From Gemmobacter nectariphilus DSM 15620 (lineage in GTDB: Bacteria > Pseudomonadota > Alphaproteobacteria > Rhodobacterales > Rhodobacteraceae), in the NCBI RefSeq assembly GCF_000429765.1, contig NZ_AUCM01000005.1, positions 124,001 through 188,000 of the forward strand: DNA of 64,000 bases. The letters are read 5' to 3'. The position numbers and the translations under genes are program-made. The notes under the pieces were generated by a model. The model ran no database searches, was not told where the DNA came from, and was given only the letters and a program-made list of their open reading frames with translations. Below are positions 44,833 to 52,900 of the stretch, piece by piece; positions within the stretch are counted from its first letter, which is position 1; each line of letters starts with the position of its first letter.

Positions 44833-45642
44833 ATGAAACTGATGCAACGACTGGCGGTCAGCGCCGCGCTGTGCCTTGGGGCACTGCCGGCCTGGGCCGA
44901 AACCTTCATCACCGTGGCCTCGACCACCTCGACCGAGAATTCGGGGCTGTTCGGGCACATCCTGCCGATCTTCAAGGACAAGACCGGGATCGAGGTGCGC
45001 GTGGTCGCCCAAGGGACCGGGCAGGCGCTGGAAACCGCCGCGCGCGGCGATGCGGATGTGGTCTTCGTCCATGCCAAGGCGCGCGAGGAAGCGTTCGTCA
45101 AGGATGGCTGGGGCGTGCAGCGGTTCGACGTGATGTATAACGATTTCGTGCTGGTCGGCCCCTCGGACGACCCTGCGGGCACCCGGGCCGCCCCCAGCGC
45201 CCCGGCAGCGTTCAAGGCGGTGGCGGACAAGGGCGCGGCCTTTGCCTCGCGCGGGGATGACAGCGGCACCCATGTGGCCGAGAAAAACCTGTGGAAGGCG
45301 GCGGGCGTCGATCCGGTCGGCCAGTCCTGGTATATGGAAACCGGCTCGGGCATGGGGGCCACGCTGAACACCGCCGCCCAGGTGCCGGCCTATGCGCTGA
45401 CCGACCGGGGCACCTGGCTGTCGTTCCAGAACCGCGGCCCGCTGGAAATCACCTTTCAAGGCGACAAGGTGCTGTTCAACCAATATGGCGTGATCCTGGT
45501 GAACCCCGCCAAGCACCCGCATGTGAAGGTGGCCGAGGGTCAGGCCTTCATCGACTGGCTGATCTCGGACGAAGGTCAGGCGGCGATCAACGGCTACAAG
45601 GTGAACGGCGAGCAGCTGTTCTTCGGCAACGCCGCGAAATGA
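44833..45642 (+). CDS. tupA: Tungstate-binding periplasmic protein TupA
   Basis: A 269-residue binding protein with a signal peptide (cleavage after AWA near residue 22). The mature N-terminus carries VASTTSTENSGL, the TTTS-like oxyanion motif of TupA, and RGDDSGTHVAEK is the second ligand loop. TupA binds tungstate far more tightly than molybdate in characterised cases, so tungsten supply is likely; whether molybdate is excluded cannot be read here. Gene order B-C-A is unusual compared with the common A-B-C. A perfect hairpin follows. Confidence 0.92.
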   Translation: MKLMQRLAVSAALCLGALPAWAETFITVASTTSTENSGLFGHILPIFKDKTGIEVRVVAQGTGQALETAARGDADVVFVHAKAREEAFVKDGWGVQRFDVMYNDFVLVGPSDDPAGTRAAPSAPAAFKAVADKGAAFASRGDDSGTHVAEKNLWKAAGVDPVGQSWYMETGSGMGATLNTAAQVPAYALTDRGTWLSFQNRGPLEITFQGDKVLFNQYGVILVNPAKHPHVKVAEGQAFIDWLISDEGQAAINGYKVNGEQLFFGNAAK

Positions 45643-45649
45643 CCGTGCG

Positions 45650-45671
45650 GGCGGACCCTGCAGGGTCCGCC
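45650..45671 (+). terminator. Terminator hairpin after tupA
   Basis: GGCGGACCCTG and CAGGGTCCGCC are perfect inverted arms (45650-45671), giving a 9-base-pair stem with a TGCA loop, 8 bases after the stop. The downstream T content is modest. Confidence 0.7.
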
Positions 45672-45706
45672 TTGCCTTGGGCCGCAGGGCGCGGCATCAA
45701 GGGGCC

Positions 45707-45937
45707 ATGAGCGACGACATTCCCCTGATCGACAGCAGCGGCCGGCTGTGCCCCCTGCCCGTGCTGCGCCTGCGCAAGGCGATGGCGGGGCTGGCCAAGG
45801 GCGCGCTGATCCGCACCCGCACCACCGACCCGCTGGCGCTGATCGACGTGCCGCATTTCTGCGCTGAAGCCGGGCACCGGATCGTCGATCAGACCAGCGA
45901 GGGTGCAGCGACGGTCTTTACCATCGAACACGGCTGA
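45707..45937 (+). CDS. tusA: TusA-family sulfurtransferase
   Basis: A 76-residue SirA/TusA protein. The conserved CPxP motif is in GRLCPLPVLRLRKAM with the active cysteine at residue 15. TusA proteins hand persulfide sulfur to tRNA thiolation or to molybdopterin and formate dehydrogenase maturation. Being between tup genes and a DUF2478 gene, and near fdhD, it may help sulfurate the Mo/W cofactor (inference). The start at 45707 has AGGGG upstream. Its last 49 bases overlap the convergent DUF2478 gene. Confidence 0.87.
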   Translation: MSDDIPLIDSSGRLCPLPVLRLRKAMAGLAKGALIRTRTTDPLALIDVPHFCAEAGHRIVDQTSEGAATVFTIEHG

Positions 45938-46452
45938 TCGGCCCCCAGGACGGCGGCAACCCAGGCGCGCACCGCGCCGGTGTCGCAGGGCAGCTCCTTG
46001 GCCAGATCGCCGGCATAGTCGCGCCAGAACGGCAGTTGCTTGCGGTTCACCGGCACCAGCACCGGCACATCCAGCGCAAGCGCCTGTTCCAGCACCCCGC
46101 GCAGCCCGCCGCCTTCGGCCTCGGTCTTGCCAAAGCGGTTCAGCACCAGCAGATCGGGCGGATCGGCCAGATCGGCGGCCAGCCAGCCCGCAACCTCGGC
46201 CAGCGCGGCATTGTCCAGCCGGCACCCCTGCGAGCCGCTACCAAGGTTCTGGGTGATGCTGCGCCGGGCGCCGCCGTGAATGGCGGTCAGCACGATATCG
46301 GAACACTCGCAGCTGTCCTCGATGTCATAGCCCTGAAGCCAGCCCAGGATGCGCCGCCCGGCAAAGCCGTCCAGCGCCGTGCGGATGCACAGATCCACCG
46401 CCTCGCGCGGGTCAAAGACGACGGCGGCCAGCCGGGGGGCATCTGGGGTCAT
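45889..46452 (-). CDS. DUF2478 family protein
   Basis: A 187-residue cytoplasmic protein of the DUF2478 family, a P-loop-NTPase-like group frequently encoded with molybdate transport genes. It contains VVFDPREAVDLCIRTAL at the start, the motif DLLVLNRFGKTEAEGGGLR, and a pair of cysteines in DSCECSD and GCRLD. No clear Walker A motif is visible. Activity unknown. It begins 10 bases after the polyferredoxin stop on the minus strand and its 3' end overlaps tusA by 49 bases. Confidence 0.72.
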   Translation of the reverse strand: MTPDAPRLAAVVFDPREAVDLCIRTALDGFAGRRILGWLQGYDIEDSCECSDIVLTAIHGGARRSITQNLGSGSQGCRLDNAALAEVAGWLAADLADPPDLLVLNRFGKTEAEGGGLRGVLEQALALDVPVLVPVNRKQLPFWRDYAGDLAKELPCDTGAVRAWVAAVLGADQPCSMVKTVAAPSLV

Positions 46453-46462
46453 GGGAACCTCG

Positions 46463-48430
46463 TCACTGATGCGGGTCAAAGCCGGCTTCGGCAGCGCGCC
46501 GCACACGGCAATCTTCGCACAGGGTCAGCATGGCACGGCCAGCCTCGCCGCGCGAGCCGGAAAACATCCAGTGATCCGACAGCCGGGCGATCACCCGTTC
46601 GATCCCGGACCGGGTGCCAAAGCCCTTGCCGCATTCGGTGCAGCAAAACGGCTCTTCCTCGTGCAGGATCCGGCGCGGCTGGTCCCACATGGCGAAATCC
46701 AGCCGCGGGGTCAGGGTGATGGCCTGTTCCGGACAGGTCGCGGCGCAAATGCCGCATTGCAGGCAGGCGCTTTCGGTAAAGCGCAGCATCGGGGTTTCGG
46801 GGTTGTCGATCAGCGCATTGGCCGGGCAGGCTCCGGCGCAGGCCATGCACAGGGTGCAGGCGGCCGGATCGACCGTGACGGCGCCAAAGGGCGCGCCCTT
46901 GTCCAGCGCGATGGCCTGCTGCGGGGCAGGCGCCACGCGGTTCAGTTCGGTCAGCGCGGCGATCAGCAGGCCGCGCTTGTCCCCGGGCGGCAGGAACTGC
47001 GAGGCACGGCGCGGCGGCTGCGGCGCCCCCGCGCGCAGCGCCTGGACCAGATCGGTCGGATCATCGGTGGCGATCAGCCGCAGGGCGGTATCCGGCAGCC
47101 CCATCGGCGCGGTCAGCGCGCGCAGCAGGGCAAGCGTCCCGTCCAGCCCCGCAAGGTCATGTTTCGGCCGGGCCGAGACCAGCAGCGCCACATCCGCCCC
47201 CCAGGCCAGACAGGCCGACACAAGGTCGGGGCCGATCCGGGTGATCTCGTTCATCTCGAACGGCAGGACATGGGCGGGCAGCCCGCGCCCCAGCCGGGCC
47301 GACACCTCGATCAGCGGGGCGCCGTGGGCGAGATCGGCGAACAGGATCACCGGGCGCCACTGCCCCCCGGCCTGCGCATAGGCCTGCAGCATGGCGCGGC
47401 ACTGGTCGGCCAAGGTGCCGACCGGCGGCACCTGATAGCTGATCGCCCCCGACGGGCAGGCCGCCGCACATTGCCCGCAGCCCGCGCAGATCATCGGGTC
47501 AACACTGACCGCATCGCCCCCCGGCGTGATCGCCCCGGTCGGGCACAGATCGACACAGGCGCGGCAGCCGCCGATCCGGTTGCGCGCATGGGCGCAGATG
47601 GTGGGGTCAAGGCTGACAAAGCGTTCCTTGTCAAAGGTGCCGACCAGATCGGCGGCCTTCAGCACCAGATCGGCCAACGCGCCGGGGCGGCGTGGATCGT
47701 CACGCAAGTAACCGGGCCGCAGCCCTTCGGGAAACAGGGGCGCGCCGCCGGCCAGGTCGATCACCAGATCGCATGTCGACACCGCGCCATCGCGGCCCGG
47801 CCCAAAGCCATAGCCCCCGCGCGGCGCCGGCGGGGCCAGCGCGTAGTCGTCGATCAGCAGCGTGAAATCGCCCAGCCAGCCCTGCGCCGTGCGCACCCGG
47901 CCTTGCGCCACGGGAAAGGCGTCGCCCCCGCGCGGCAGGGCCTGCGCGCCGGGCCGCAGCAGGACGGTCACATTTAGCCGCCCCTGCAAGGACCGGGCCA
48001 GTTCCAGCGCCTCGTCCCCGGCACCAAGGATCAGCGCGACGCCCTTGCTGTCATAGCTGACAGTGCCGACGGGCGGCGGTTCAATCGCGGCGCGGGCGTG
48101 CAGCGCGGCCAGCTTGGGGCCGGCAAGCGCCGCCTCGTCCGACCACAGGGCATGGGCATGGGCATCGACAAAGCCCGGCGACAGGTCGATTCCTACCTGA
48201 GCCAGCACGTCGCGAAAGAACGCCTCTTTCCGGCGGCAGCCGATCACCAGCGCGGCGCCGGTTTCGGCCACATCTTCCAGCGCAGCGGCCAGATGCTGCA
48301 AATCCGCGCCGCACAGTTCTGTCACCGGGCCGCCTTGCGGCGCAAGGCCCGCGCGCCCCATCGCTGCCAGATCCGGCGTGATCGTTTCAAGGCACGTGCA
48401 GGTCACGCAACAGACTGGGCGGGCCGACAT
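46463..48430 (-). CDS. Polyferredoxin with four [4Fe-4S] motifs, formate dehydrogenase locus
   Basis: A 655-residue cytoplasmic protein. The N-terminus has CCVTCTCLET. A degenerate nucleotide-binding region resembles HdrA-type proteins (GVALILGAGDEALELARSL). Then come four ferredoxin-type sites: one ending GGCRACVDLCPTGAI, CAGCGQCAAACPSGAI, CTLCMACAGACPANAL and CLQCGICAATCPEQAI. A C-terminal pair of cysteine clusters (FCCTECGKGF, LCEDCR) may bind zinc. AAGGAGG precedes the start. It is divergent from the lipoate-ligase-like gene. Electron transfer to or from formate metabolism is likely but unproven; homologs occur beside fdh genes in relatives. Confidence 0.82.
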   Translation of the reverse strand: MSARPVCCVTCTCLETITPDLAAMGRAGLAPQGGPVTELCGADLQHLAAALEDVAETGAALVIGCRRKEAFFRDVLAQVGIDLSPGFVDAHAHALWSDEAALAGPKLAALHARAAIEPPPVGTVSYDSKGVALILGAGDEALELARSLQGRLNVTVLLRPGAQALPRGGDAFPVAQGRVRTAQGWLGDFTLLIDDYALAPPAPRGGYGFGPGRDGAVSTCDLVIDLAGGAPLFPEGLRPGYLRDDPRRPGALADLVLKAADLVGTFDKERFVSLDPTICAHARNRIGGCRACVDLCPTGAITPGGDAVSVDPMICAGCGQCAAACPSGAISYQVPPVGTLADQCRAMLQAYAQAGGQWRPVILFADLAHGAPLIEVSARLGRGLPAHVLPFEMNEITRIGPDLVSACLAWGADVALLVSARPKHDLAGLDGTLALLRALTAPMGLPDTALRLIATDDPTDLVQALRAGAPQPPRRASQFLPPGDKRGLLIAALTELNRVAPAPQQAIALDKGAPFGAVTVDPAACTLCMACAGACPANALIDNPETPMLRFTESACLQCGICAATCPEQAITLTPRLDFAMWDQPRRILHEEEPFCCTECGKGFGTRSGIERVIARLSDHWMFSGSRGEAGRAMLTLCEDCRVRRAAEAGFDPHQ

Positions 48431-48461
48431 CGCATCCTCCTTGGCTGGCACGGGTGGCGGG

Positions 48462-48475
48462 TTTGCAACTGCAAA
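48462..48475. promoter_or_regulatory. Palindrome in the divergent promoter of the fdh accessory genes
   Basis: TTTGCA-AC-TGCAAA is a perfect inverted repeat 32 bases before the polyferredoxin start and 96 bases before the GTG at 48571. The same TGCAAA half-site recurs twice upstream of the torD-fdhA operon (51931, 51941). Confidence 0.45.
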
Positions 48476-48570
48476 ATCCTGCGTTGTTTGCCATTCCATG
48501 CGCTGGCAGATTAGATGGGATGTATGTCATGCCAAGGGGGTTGTCACGCCCCGCACCCCAGGAAGCGCCC

Positions 48571-49278
48571 GTGCCCGACACCCAACCCGACCGCCGCCTG
48601 CTGCTGCCCCCGCCGTTCCAGGCCTTTGCCGCCGGCGCGGGCGACATTCTGGCGATGGCCGCCGACCGCGCCACCCAAGGCGCCGGAACCATCCTGTGGC
48701 GCGAGGCGGGCGGGGTTCTGGCCATCGCCCTGATCCTGGAACCTGGCCCCCCGCTGGCCACCACCCCCGCCGAGGCGGATCTGGGCTATCTGGCCGCGCT
48801 GGCCGCGCTGTGCGACACGCTGGCCCAGCATGGCCAGCCCGAGCGGCGGGTGGAGATCGGCTGGCCCGACCGGGTGCTGTATGATGGCGCGCTGTTGGCC
48901 GGCACCCGCTGGCAGACCGGCCCGGCCGGGCCGGATGGGCTGCCCGAATGGGCCGTCTTTGCCGCCGAGATCACCGCCAGCCGCGACGGGCTGGACCACC
49001 CTGGCCTTTTCCCGAACAGCACCTCGCTGGCCGAGGAAGAGTTCCCCGAAGCGCCGCCGATGATCGAAAGCCTTGCCGCCTGGCTCAAGCTGATCGTGGA
49101 TCGCTGGTCGGTGCATGGCCCCGATGCCGTGCTGCGCCGCGTGCTGGACCGGGTGCCGCAGCCCGATGCCCTGGCCGGTGCGCGGATCGAGGGCGGGCGG
49201 CTGAAGCTGCCCCCGCTGGCGTCCGTTCTGGACGAGACGCGCTGGCGCGATCCGGAACGTGGGGGGCCGGCATGGTAG
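48571..49278 (+). CDS. Biotin/lipoate ligase-like protein
   Basis: A 235-residue protein resembling the BPL_LplA_LipB family of unknown specificity (PF16917-type). Recognisable parts are LLPPPFQAFAAGAGDILAMAA, the region with VEIGWPDRVLYDGALLAG corresponding to the ligase core, and DGLDHPGLFPNSTSL. The classic GRGR loop is absent, so ordinary biotin or lipoate transfer is uncertain. The GTG at 48571 was chosen for its AGGA site; in-frame ATGs at 48520 and 48529 are alternatives. First gene of a tightly overlapped five-gene set before the fdh operon. Confidence 0.65.
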   Translation: MPDTQPDRRLLLPPPFQAFAAGAGDILAMAADRATQGAGTILWREAGGVLAIALILEPGPPLATTPAEADLGYLAALAALCDTLAQHGQPERRVEIGWPDRVLYDGALLAGTRWQTGPAGPDGLPEWAVFAAEITASRDGLDHPGLFPNSTSLAEEEFPEAPPMIESLAAWLKLIVDRWSVHGPDAVLRRVLDRVPQPDALAGARIEGGRLKLPPLASVLDETRWRDPERGGPAW

Positions 49279-49829
49279 CCTTGCTGCGCACGATCCAGCT
49301 TGATCCATCGGATCGGCTGATGTTCGCACCTGCGGCGGCACCGGGGGAATGGGCCGTGCCGGGCGGCTTTCTGTTCCACGGCCGCCCCTTTGACAGCCTG
49401 ACGCGCAAGGAACGGGTGGCCTTTCGCTCGGCCTTTCTGGGGATCGAAAGTTTCGGCTTTTCCACCCTTGCGACCGTCACCCCCGTGACAGCCGCCGAAA
49501 TGGACACCGCGACCGATCAGCTGGCCGCCTCCTTTGTCGCCCGCCTTGGCGCGCCGGACATGCAGACCGCCCGCGCCGCCGCGCGGGACGAGATCGCCTT
49601 TGCCGCCGATCTGTGCAAGGGCCACGAGGCTGGCCGCCTGATCGCCCTGCACCGCGAGGAAGATGCCGAAGGGCGCATCACCGAACGCTTTCGCGCCCTG
49701 CGCCCGCGCGCGGGCAGCCAATGGGCTGCGCCATCGCTGGCAGGGCACGACCGCCCCTTCAACTTTGTCGAAACGGACGACGACGATTTCGACCTGTTCG
49801 GCACAGTCAGACGCGGAGACAGCGCATGA
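49272..49829 (+). CDS. DUF6505 family protein
   Basis: A 185-residue protein starting MVALLRTIQLDPSDRLMFAP with the block GEWAVPGGFLFHGRPFDSLT and an acidic C-terminus (DDDDFDLFG). I place it in DUF6505 by overall pattern. No enzyme motif is visible. It overlaps the preceding gene by 7 bases and the next by 4, so expression is coupled. Presence between the ligase-like gene and DUF6352 in an fdh locus suggests an assembly role (inference). Confidence 0.6.
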   Translation: MVALLRTIQLDPSDRLMFAPAAAPGEWAVPGGFLFHGRPFDSLTRKERVAFRSAFLGIESFGFSTLATVTPVTAAEMDTATDQLAASFVARLGAPDMQTARAAARDEIAFAADLCKGHEAGRLIALHREEDAEGRITERFRALRPRAGSQWAAPSLAGHDRPFNFVETDDDDFDLFGTVRRGDSA

Positions 49830-50809
49830 GGGAATTCTGGGTCGCCTCGGGCCACCATCTGACACGGCGCAGGGCCGATGGCTGGCTGGCCGTCACGCCC
49901 GAGCTGCTGACCGCATGGCTGGCGCGCCCGGAACTGGCCCCGCCAGAGGATGCCTGCGCCGGCGAACGCGCGCTGCATGCGCGGCTGCTGGCCGATCCCT
50001 TCGCGCCCGTCACCGCGGCGCAGATCGCCGCCATCGCAGACCCGGACGGGCGCGAGAACTGGGATCTGTTCCTGACCCTGCGCGATACGCTGGCGCGCGA
50101 AGGGTCGGTCGAAGGGGGATATGCCGCGCTGATCCGCCAGGGCATTCCGACCGCGCCGGTCCTGCTCGACCAGCTTGCGCAGCTGATCTTGCGCAATGCG
50201 CTGGACGGGGTGGACGACGTGCAGACCCTGCGTGCGGCGGAAAACCTGTTCCGCCCGCAGCATGGCTTTCTGCGCGACGGCAACCTGCATCTGGTCGATC
50301 TGGAACTGGCGCAGGACATCGAGACCCGCCAGCACCACAACCCGCTGGGCGCAATGTTCGATGGCGGGCTCGAGGCGCTGGACGTTCTGGGCGATCACAA
50401 CGCCTGGACGTGGTGGAGCCGCTCTGACGCCCATACGATGGTGCAGAACTTCGGCGGCGATCCGGCCGCGCGGCTGGGCCTGGCCCGCGCGATCGAAGCC
50501 TTTGTGCGCCACCTGCACCGCATCGCGGTCACGGTCCAGCCGGTCAGCCGCGAGGATCACGCCGATCTGGGCTGGTTCGTCGGCCTGACGCGCGAGGGCA
50601 CCGAGATCGGCAATGCGCTGTGGAACGGCAGGGCGCCGCAGGGGCGGCTGGTGGGCCTGTTCACGCTGGATTTTCCGCCCGGCGCGCCTGTCCTTTCCCA
50701 TATGCGCGACAGGCCGACATGGCTTATGCTGGGCACCGGCGCCGATCTGACCTTGCGGATGAAGCCGCAGAACCTGATCGGCGGCCTGCCGCTAGGAGGC
50801 CCGACATGA
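49826..50809 (+). CDS. DUF6352 family protein
   Basis: A 327-residue soluble protein, starting MREFWVASGHHLTRRRADGW. Histidine-rich stretches (NLHLVDLELAQDIETRQHHN, DHNAWTWWSRSDAH, FVRHLHRIAVTVQPVSRED) could bind metal or cofactor, but no known fold is recognised. Assigned to DUF6352 by pattern and neighbourhood. It is translationally coupled to the genes on both sides by ATGA-type overlaps. Confidence 0.6.
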   Translation: MREFWVASGHHLTRRRADGWLAVTPELLTAWLARPELAPPEDACAGERALHARLLADPFAPVTAAQIAAIADPDGRENWDLFLTLRDTLAREGSVEGGYAALIRQGIPTAPVLLDQLAQLILRNALDGVDDVQTLRAAENLFRPQHGFLRDGNLHLVDLELAQDIETRQHHNPLGAMFDGGLEALDVLGDHNAWTWWSRSDAHTMVQNFGGDPAARLGLARAIEAFVRHLHRIAVTVQPVSREDHADLGWFVGLTREGTEIGNALWNGRAPQGRLVGLFTLDFPPGAPVLSHMRDRPTWLMLGTGADLTLRMKPQNLIGGLPLGGPT

Positions 50810-51351
50810 GCCTTGCCCGAACGATCCCGCTGGCCGTTCTGGCCCGATCGTTTCCGCCGCCGACCCGCTGGGCGGGGCGGGTGCTGCATCCGTCCTCGCT
50901 GATGATGCCGCCGCCCCCGCTTGGGCCGCGCAGCCGCATGGCGACGACGCAGGACGGGGTGGAAACCTGGTTCATCGGGCCGGCCACGCTGGTCCTGCAT
51001 CCGGGCGATGCGGCCAACATGCGCCAGAACCTGGCGATGGCGCCGCCGCGGATCTGGGTCTCGCTGGCGAATGCCGACGATCCGGCGCGTGTGGCGATCC
51101 ACACCGTCACCGCCGATCCGTTCGAGGGCGAGGCCATGGCGACCGACCCCGATCTGACGGTTGCCGCCCTGCCGATGCCGCCCGATCTGCGCGAGCACAT
51201 CGCCGCCTTTGCCGCGCTGTTCCCCGAAGAAGAGCGGTTTCGCAAGAAGCGCCGCTCCAGCATCGAGGCCGAGGATCCCGGCCTGATCGCGCCGCGCATC
51301 CTGCCCGGCGGCTATCGCCCTGGCGGCCGGCGCGGCGAGGGCCAGCCATGA
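50806..51351 (+). CDS. DUF3305 family protein
   Basis: A 181-residue protein with an N-terminal LARTIPLAVLARSFPPPTRW segment and the central PPRIWVSL and HTVTADPFEGEAMA blocks typical of DUF3305. That family is found almost only next to DUF3306 and formate dehydrogenase genes. Many arginines and a basic tail (FRKKRRSSIE) are present. AGGAGG precedes the start. Function unknown. Confidence 0.75.
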   Translation: MSLARTIPLAVLARSFPPPTRWAGRVLHPSSLMMPPPPLGPRSRMATTQDGVETWFIGPATLVLHPGDAANMRQNLAMAPPRIWVSLANADDPARVAIHTVTADPFEGEAMATDPDLTVAALPMPPDLREHIAAFAALFPEEERFRKKRRSSIEAEDPGLIAPRILPGGYRPGGRRGEGQP

Positions 51352-51923
51352 GCGGCTTTGTCCGCCGCTGGTCGGATCGCAAGGCCGAGGCGCGCAAGCC
51401 AGCCGAGGCCGAACCGGCCGCCACCGACGAAGCCCCCGAATCCCCGGCGGCGCCCGACGAGGCCGAGATTGCCGCCCGCATCGCCGCCCTGCCTGCCCTC
51501 GATGACATTGGCGCCACCACCGATATCCGGCCATTCCTGCAGGACTTCGTTCCCGCAGCCCTGCGCAAGGCCGCGATGCGGCGGGCCTGGGCGGCGGACC
51601 CGCTCATTGCCTCGCATCTGGACGTGGCGCGCGATTACGCCTGGGATTTCAACACCGGGGCCGGGCCCGACGGGTTCTATGCGGCGCTTGGCAAGGATGC
51701 GGTCGAACGCGGCCTGGCTGCGCTTGATGGCCTGACCCGCCAGCCCGTGCAGGCCCCGACCCTGGCCGCCGCCGAAGACCCCGGCGCGCTGCCGCCCGCC
51801 GATCCCCCGGACGATGAAACGCATTCCAAGACCGAGGCCGTCGCCCCGCCACCCGACCACCCCCCGACCGTGGCCAGCCCGCTCTTGCTGCCCCGTCGAC
51901 ATGGCGGCGCGCTGCCCCGGTGA
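51348..51923 (+). CDS. DUF3306 family protein
   Basis: A 191-residue protein starting with MSGFVRRWSDRKAEARK, the hallmark of DUF3306, followed by an acidic, alanine-rich linker and a conserved helix block ALRKAAMRRAWAADPLIASH. The C-terminal third is proline-rich and probably disordered. It overlaps DUF3305 by 4 bases and ends the accessory operon. Function unknown, but the pair DUF3305-DUF3306 tracks with fdh loci. Confidence 0.75.
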   Translation: MSGFVRRWSDRKAEARKPAEAEPAATDEAPESPAAPDEAEIAARIAALPALDDIGATTDIRPFLQDFVPAALRKAAMRRAWAADPLIASHLDVARDYAWDFNTGAGPDGFYAALGKDAVERGLAALDGLTRQPVQAPTLAAAEDPGALPPADPPDDETHSKTEAVAPPPDHPPTVASPLLLPRRHGGALPR

Positions 51924-51930
51924 CCGGCGC

Positions 51931-51979
51931 TGCAAATTGCTGCAAAGAATTGTCTTTTGTCCCGTTTCGGGTGTATCAT
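51931..51979 (+). promoter_or_regulatory. Promoter and upstream sites of the torD-fdhABC operon
   Basis: TTGTCT (51950-51955) and TATCAT (51974-51979), spaced 18, form a sigma-70-like promoter. Immediately upstream are two direct TGCAAA copies (51931-51936, 51941-51946), 10 bases apart. The implied start of transcription near 51986 rules out the ATG at 51978 as the torD start and supports the GTG at 52020. Confidence 0.45.
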
Positions 51980-52019
51980 GCTCAGGTTGCCCAGCCTTGG
52001 CGCCAGGAACGTTGAAACC

Positions 52020-52637
52020 GTGACCCCAGCTGAACACATGCCATCGGACGAGGTTGACCGGAACAGGGCCGAGAACTGGGATGTTCTTGCGCTGCTTCTG
52101 TCTGGCGCGCCTTCGGACCAGACGCTTGGGCTGCTGGCCGAGGTCGCGGGCGACGAGACGGCCCTGGGCCGGGCCTGGCGCGGGTTGGCACAGGCGGCGG
52201 GCGACACGGACGCCGCCAGCGCCGCGCGCGAATTCTTCGATCTGTTCATCGGCGTCGGGCGCGGAGAGCTGCTGCCCTATGCCTCGTTCTATATCACGGG
52301 CTTTCTGAACGAACGCCCGCTGGCCGAGCTGCGCGGCGATCTGGCCCGGCTGGGCATTGCCCGGCAGTCCGGCGACCATGACCCGGAGGACCGCATCGCG
52401 CTGCTGTGCGCGATCATGGCGGCCTATGCGCGGGGCGATCTTGGCCATGGGCCGGGGCCATCGCAGGGCGAATTCTTCGCCCGCCATCTGGCCCCATGGG
52501 CCGCAGCGTTCTTCGAGGATCTGGCCAATGCGCCAGCCGCGCGGTTCTACGCGGCCCTGGCCCGCGTGGGCCGTGAATTCATCGCCATCGAAACCCAGGG
52601 CTTTGCGCTTGCCGCGCAGGAACGCGCCATCGCATGA
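52020..52637 (+). CDS. TorD/DmsD-family molybdoenzyme chaperone
   Basis: A 205-residue helical protein of the TorD family that binds the twin-arginine signal of a molybdoenzyme and holds it for cofactor loading. Diagnostic blocks are EFFDLFIGVGRGELLPYASFY and the later segment with SQGEFFARHLAPWAAAFFEDL. The GTG at 52020 (AGGA upstream) was selected; alternatives are the TTG at 51957 and the ATG at 51978, which would overlap the promoter. Located just before the TAT-target peptide and fdhA, so the client is almost surely FdhA. Confidence 0.85.
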   Translation: MTPAEHMPSDEVDRNRAENWDVLALLLSGAPSDQTLGLLAEVAGDETALGRAWRGLAQAAGDTDAASAAREFFDLFIGVGRGELLPYASFYITGFLNERPLAELRGDLARLGIARQSGDHDPEDRIALLCAIMAAYARGDLGHGPGPSQGEFFARHLAPWAAAFFEDLANAPAARFYAALARVGREFIAIETQGFALAAQERAIA

Positions 52638-52650
52638 CGGAGGAGACGCC

Positions 52651-52899
52651 ATGACTGACCGCAACGACCGCGCGCTTGCGCAAGCCGCCGCCCCGCAGGG
52701 CCCGCGCATCGGCCGGCGCGGGTTCTTTGGTGCCTCGCTGGGACTGGCGGCAGCCGGGCTGGCCGGCGGGGCCGCGCTGCCGGTCTTGGCCAGCGAGACG
52801 GGCGATGAACGCACCAAGGCGCGCTATCAGCCCGACAGCGCGCATGTGAAGGAATACTACCACGTCAACCAGCTGGTCTGGCCCGAGGGGATGAAGTGA
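52651..52899 (+). CDS. Formate dehydrogenase region TAT-target peptide
   Basis: An 82-residue protein with a twin-arginine signal (GRRGFFGASLGLAAAGLAGG, residues about 21-40) and a short mature part containing YQPDSAHVKEYYHVN. This is the TIGR02811-type peptide found ahead of fdhA in many proteobacteria. Its role is unsettled, possibly export or assembly of the periplasmic complex. GGAGGAG precedes the start, and fdhA begins one base after its stop codon. Confidence 0.88.
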   Translation: MTDRNDRALAQAAAPQGPRIGRRGFFGASLGLAAAGLAGGAALPVLASETGDERTKARYQPDSAHVKEYYHVNQLVWPEGMK

Positions 52900-52900
52900 C

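Noticed and set aside
51978-51980. ATG as start of the TorD-like gene
   Set aside because: It overlaps the TATCAT -10 of the best promoter and has no ribosome site. The GTG at 52020 fits better.
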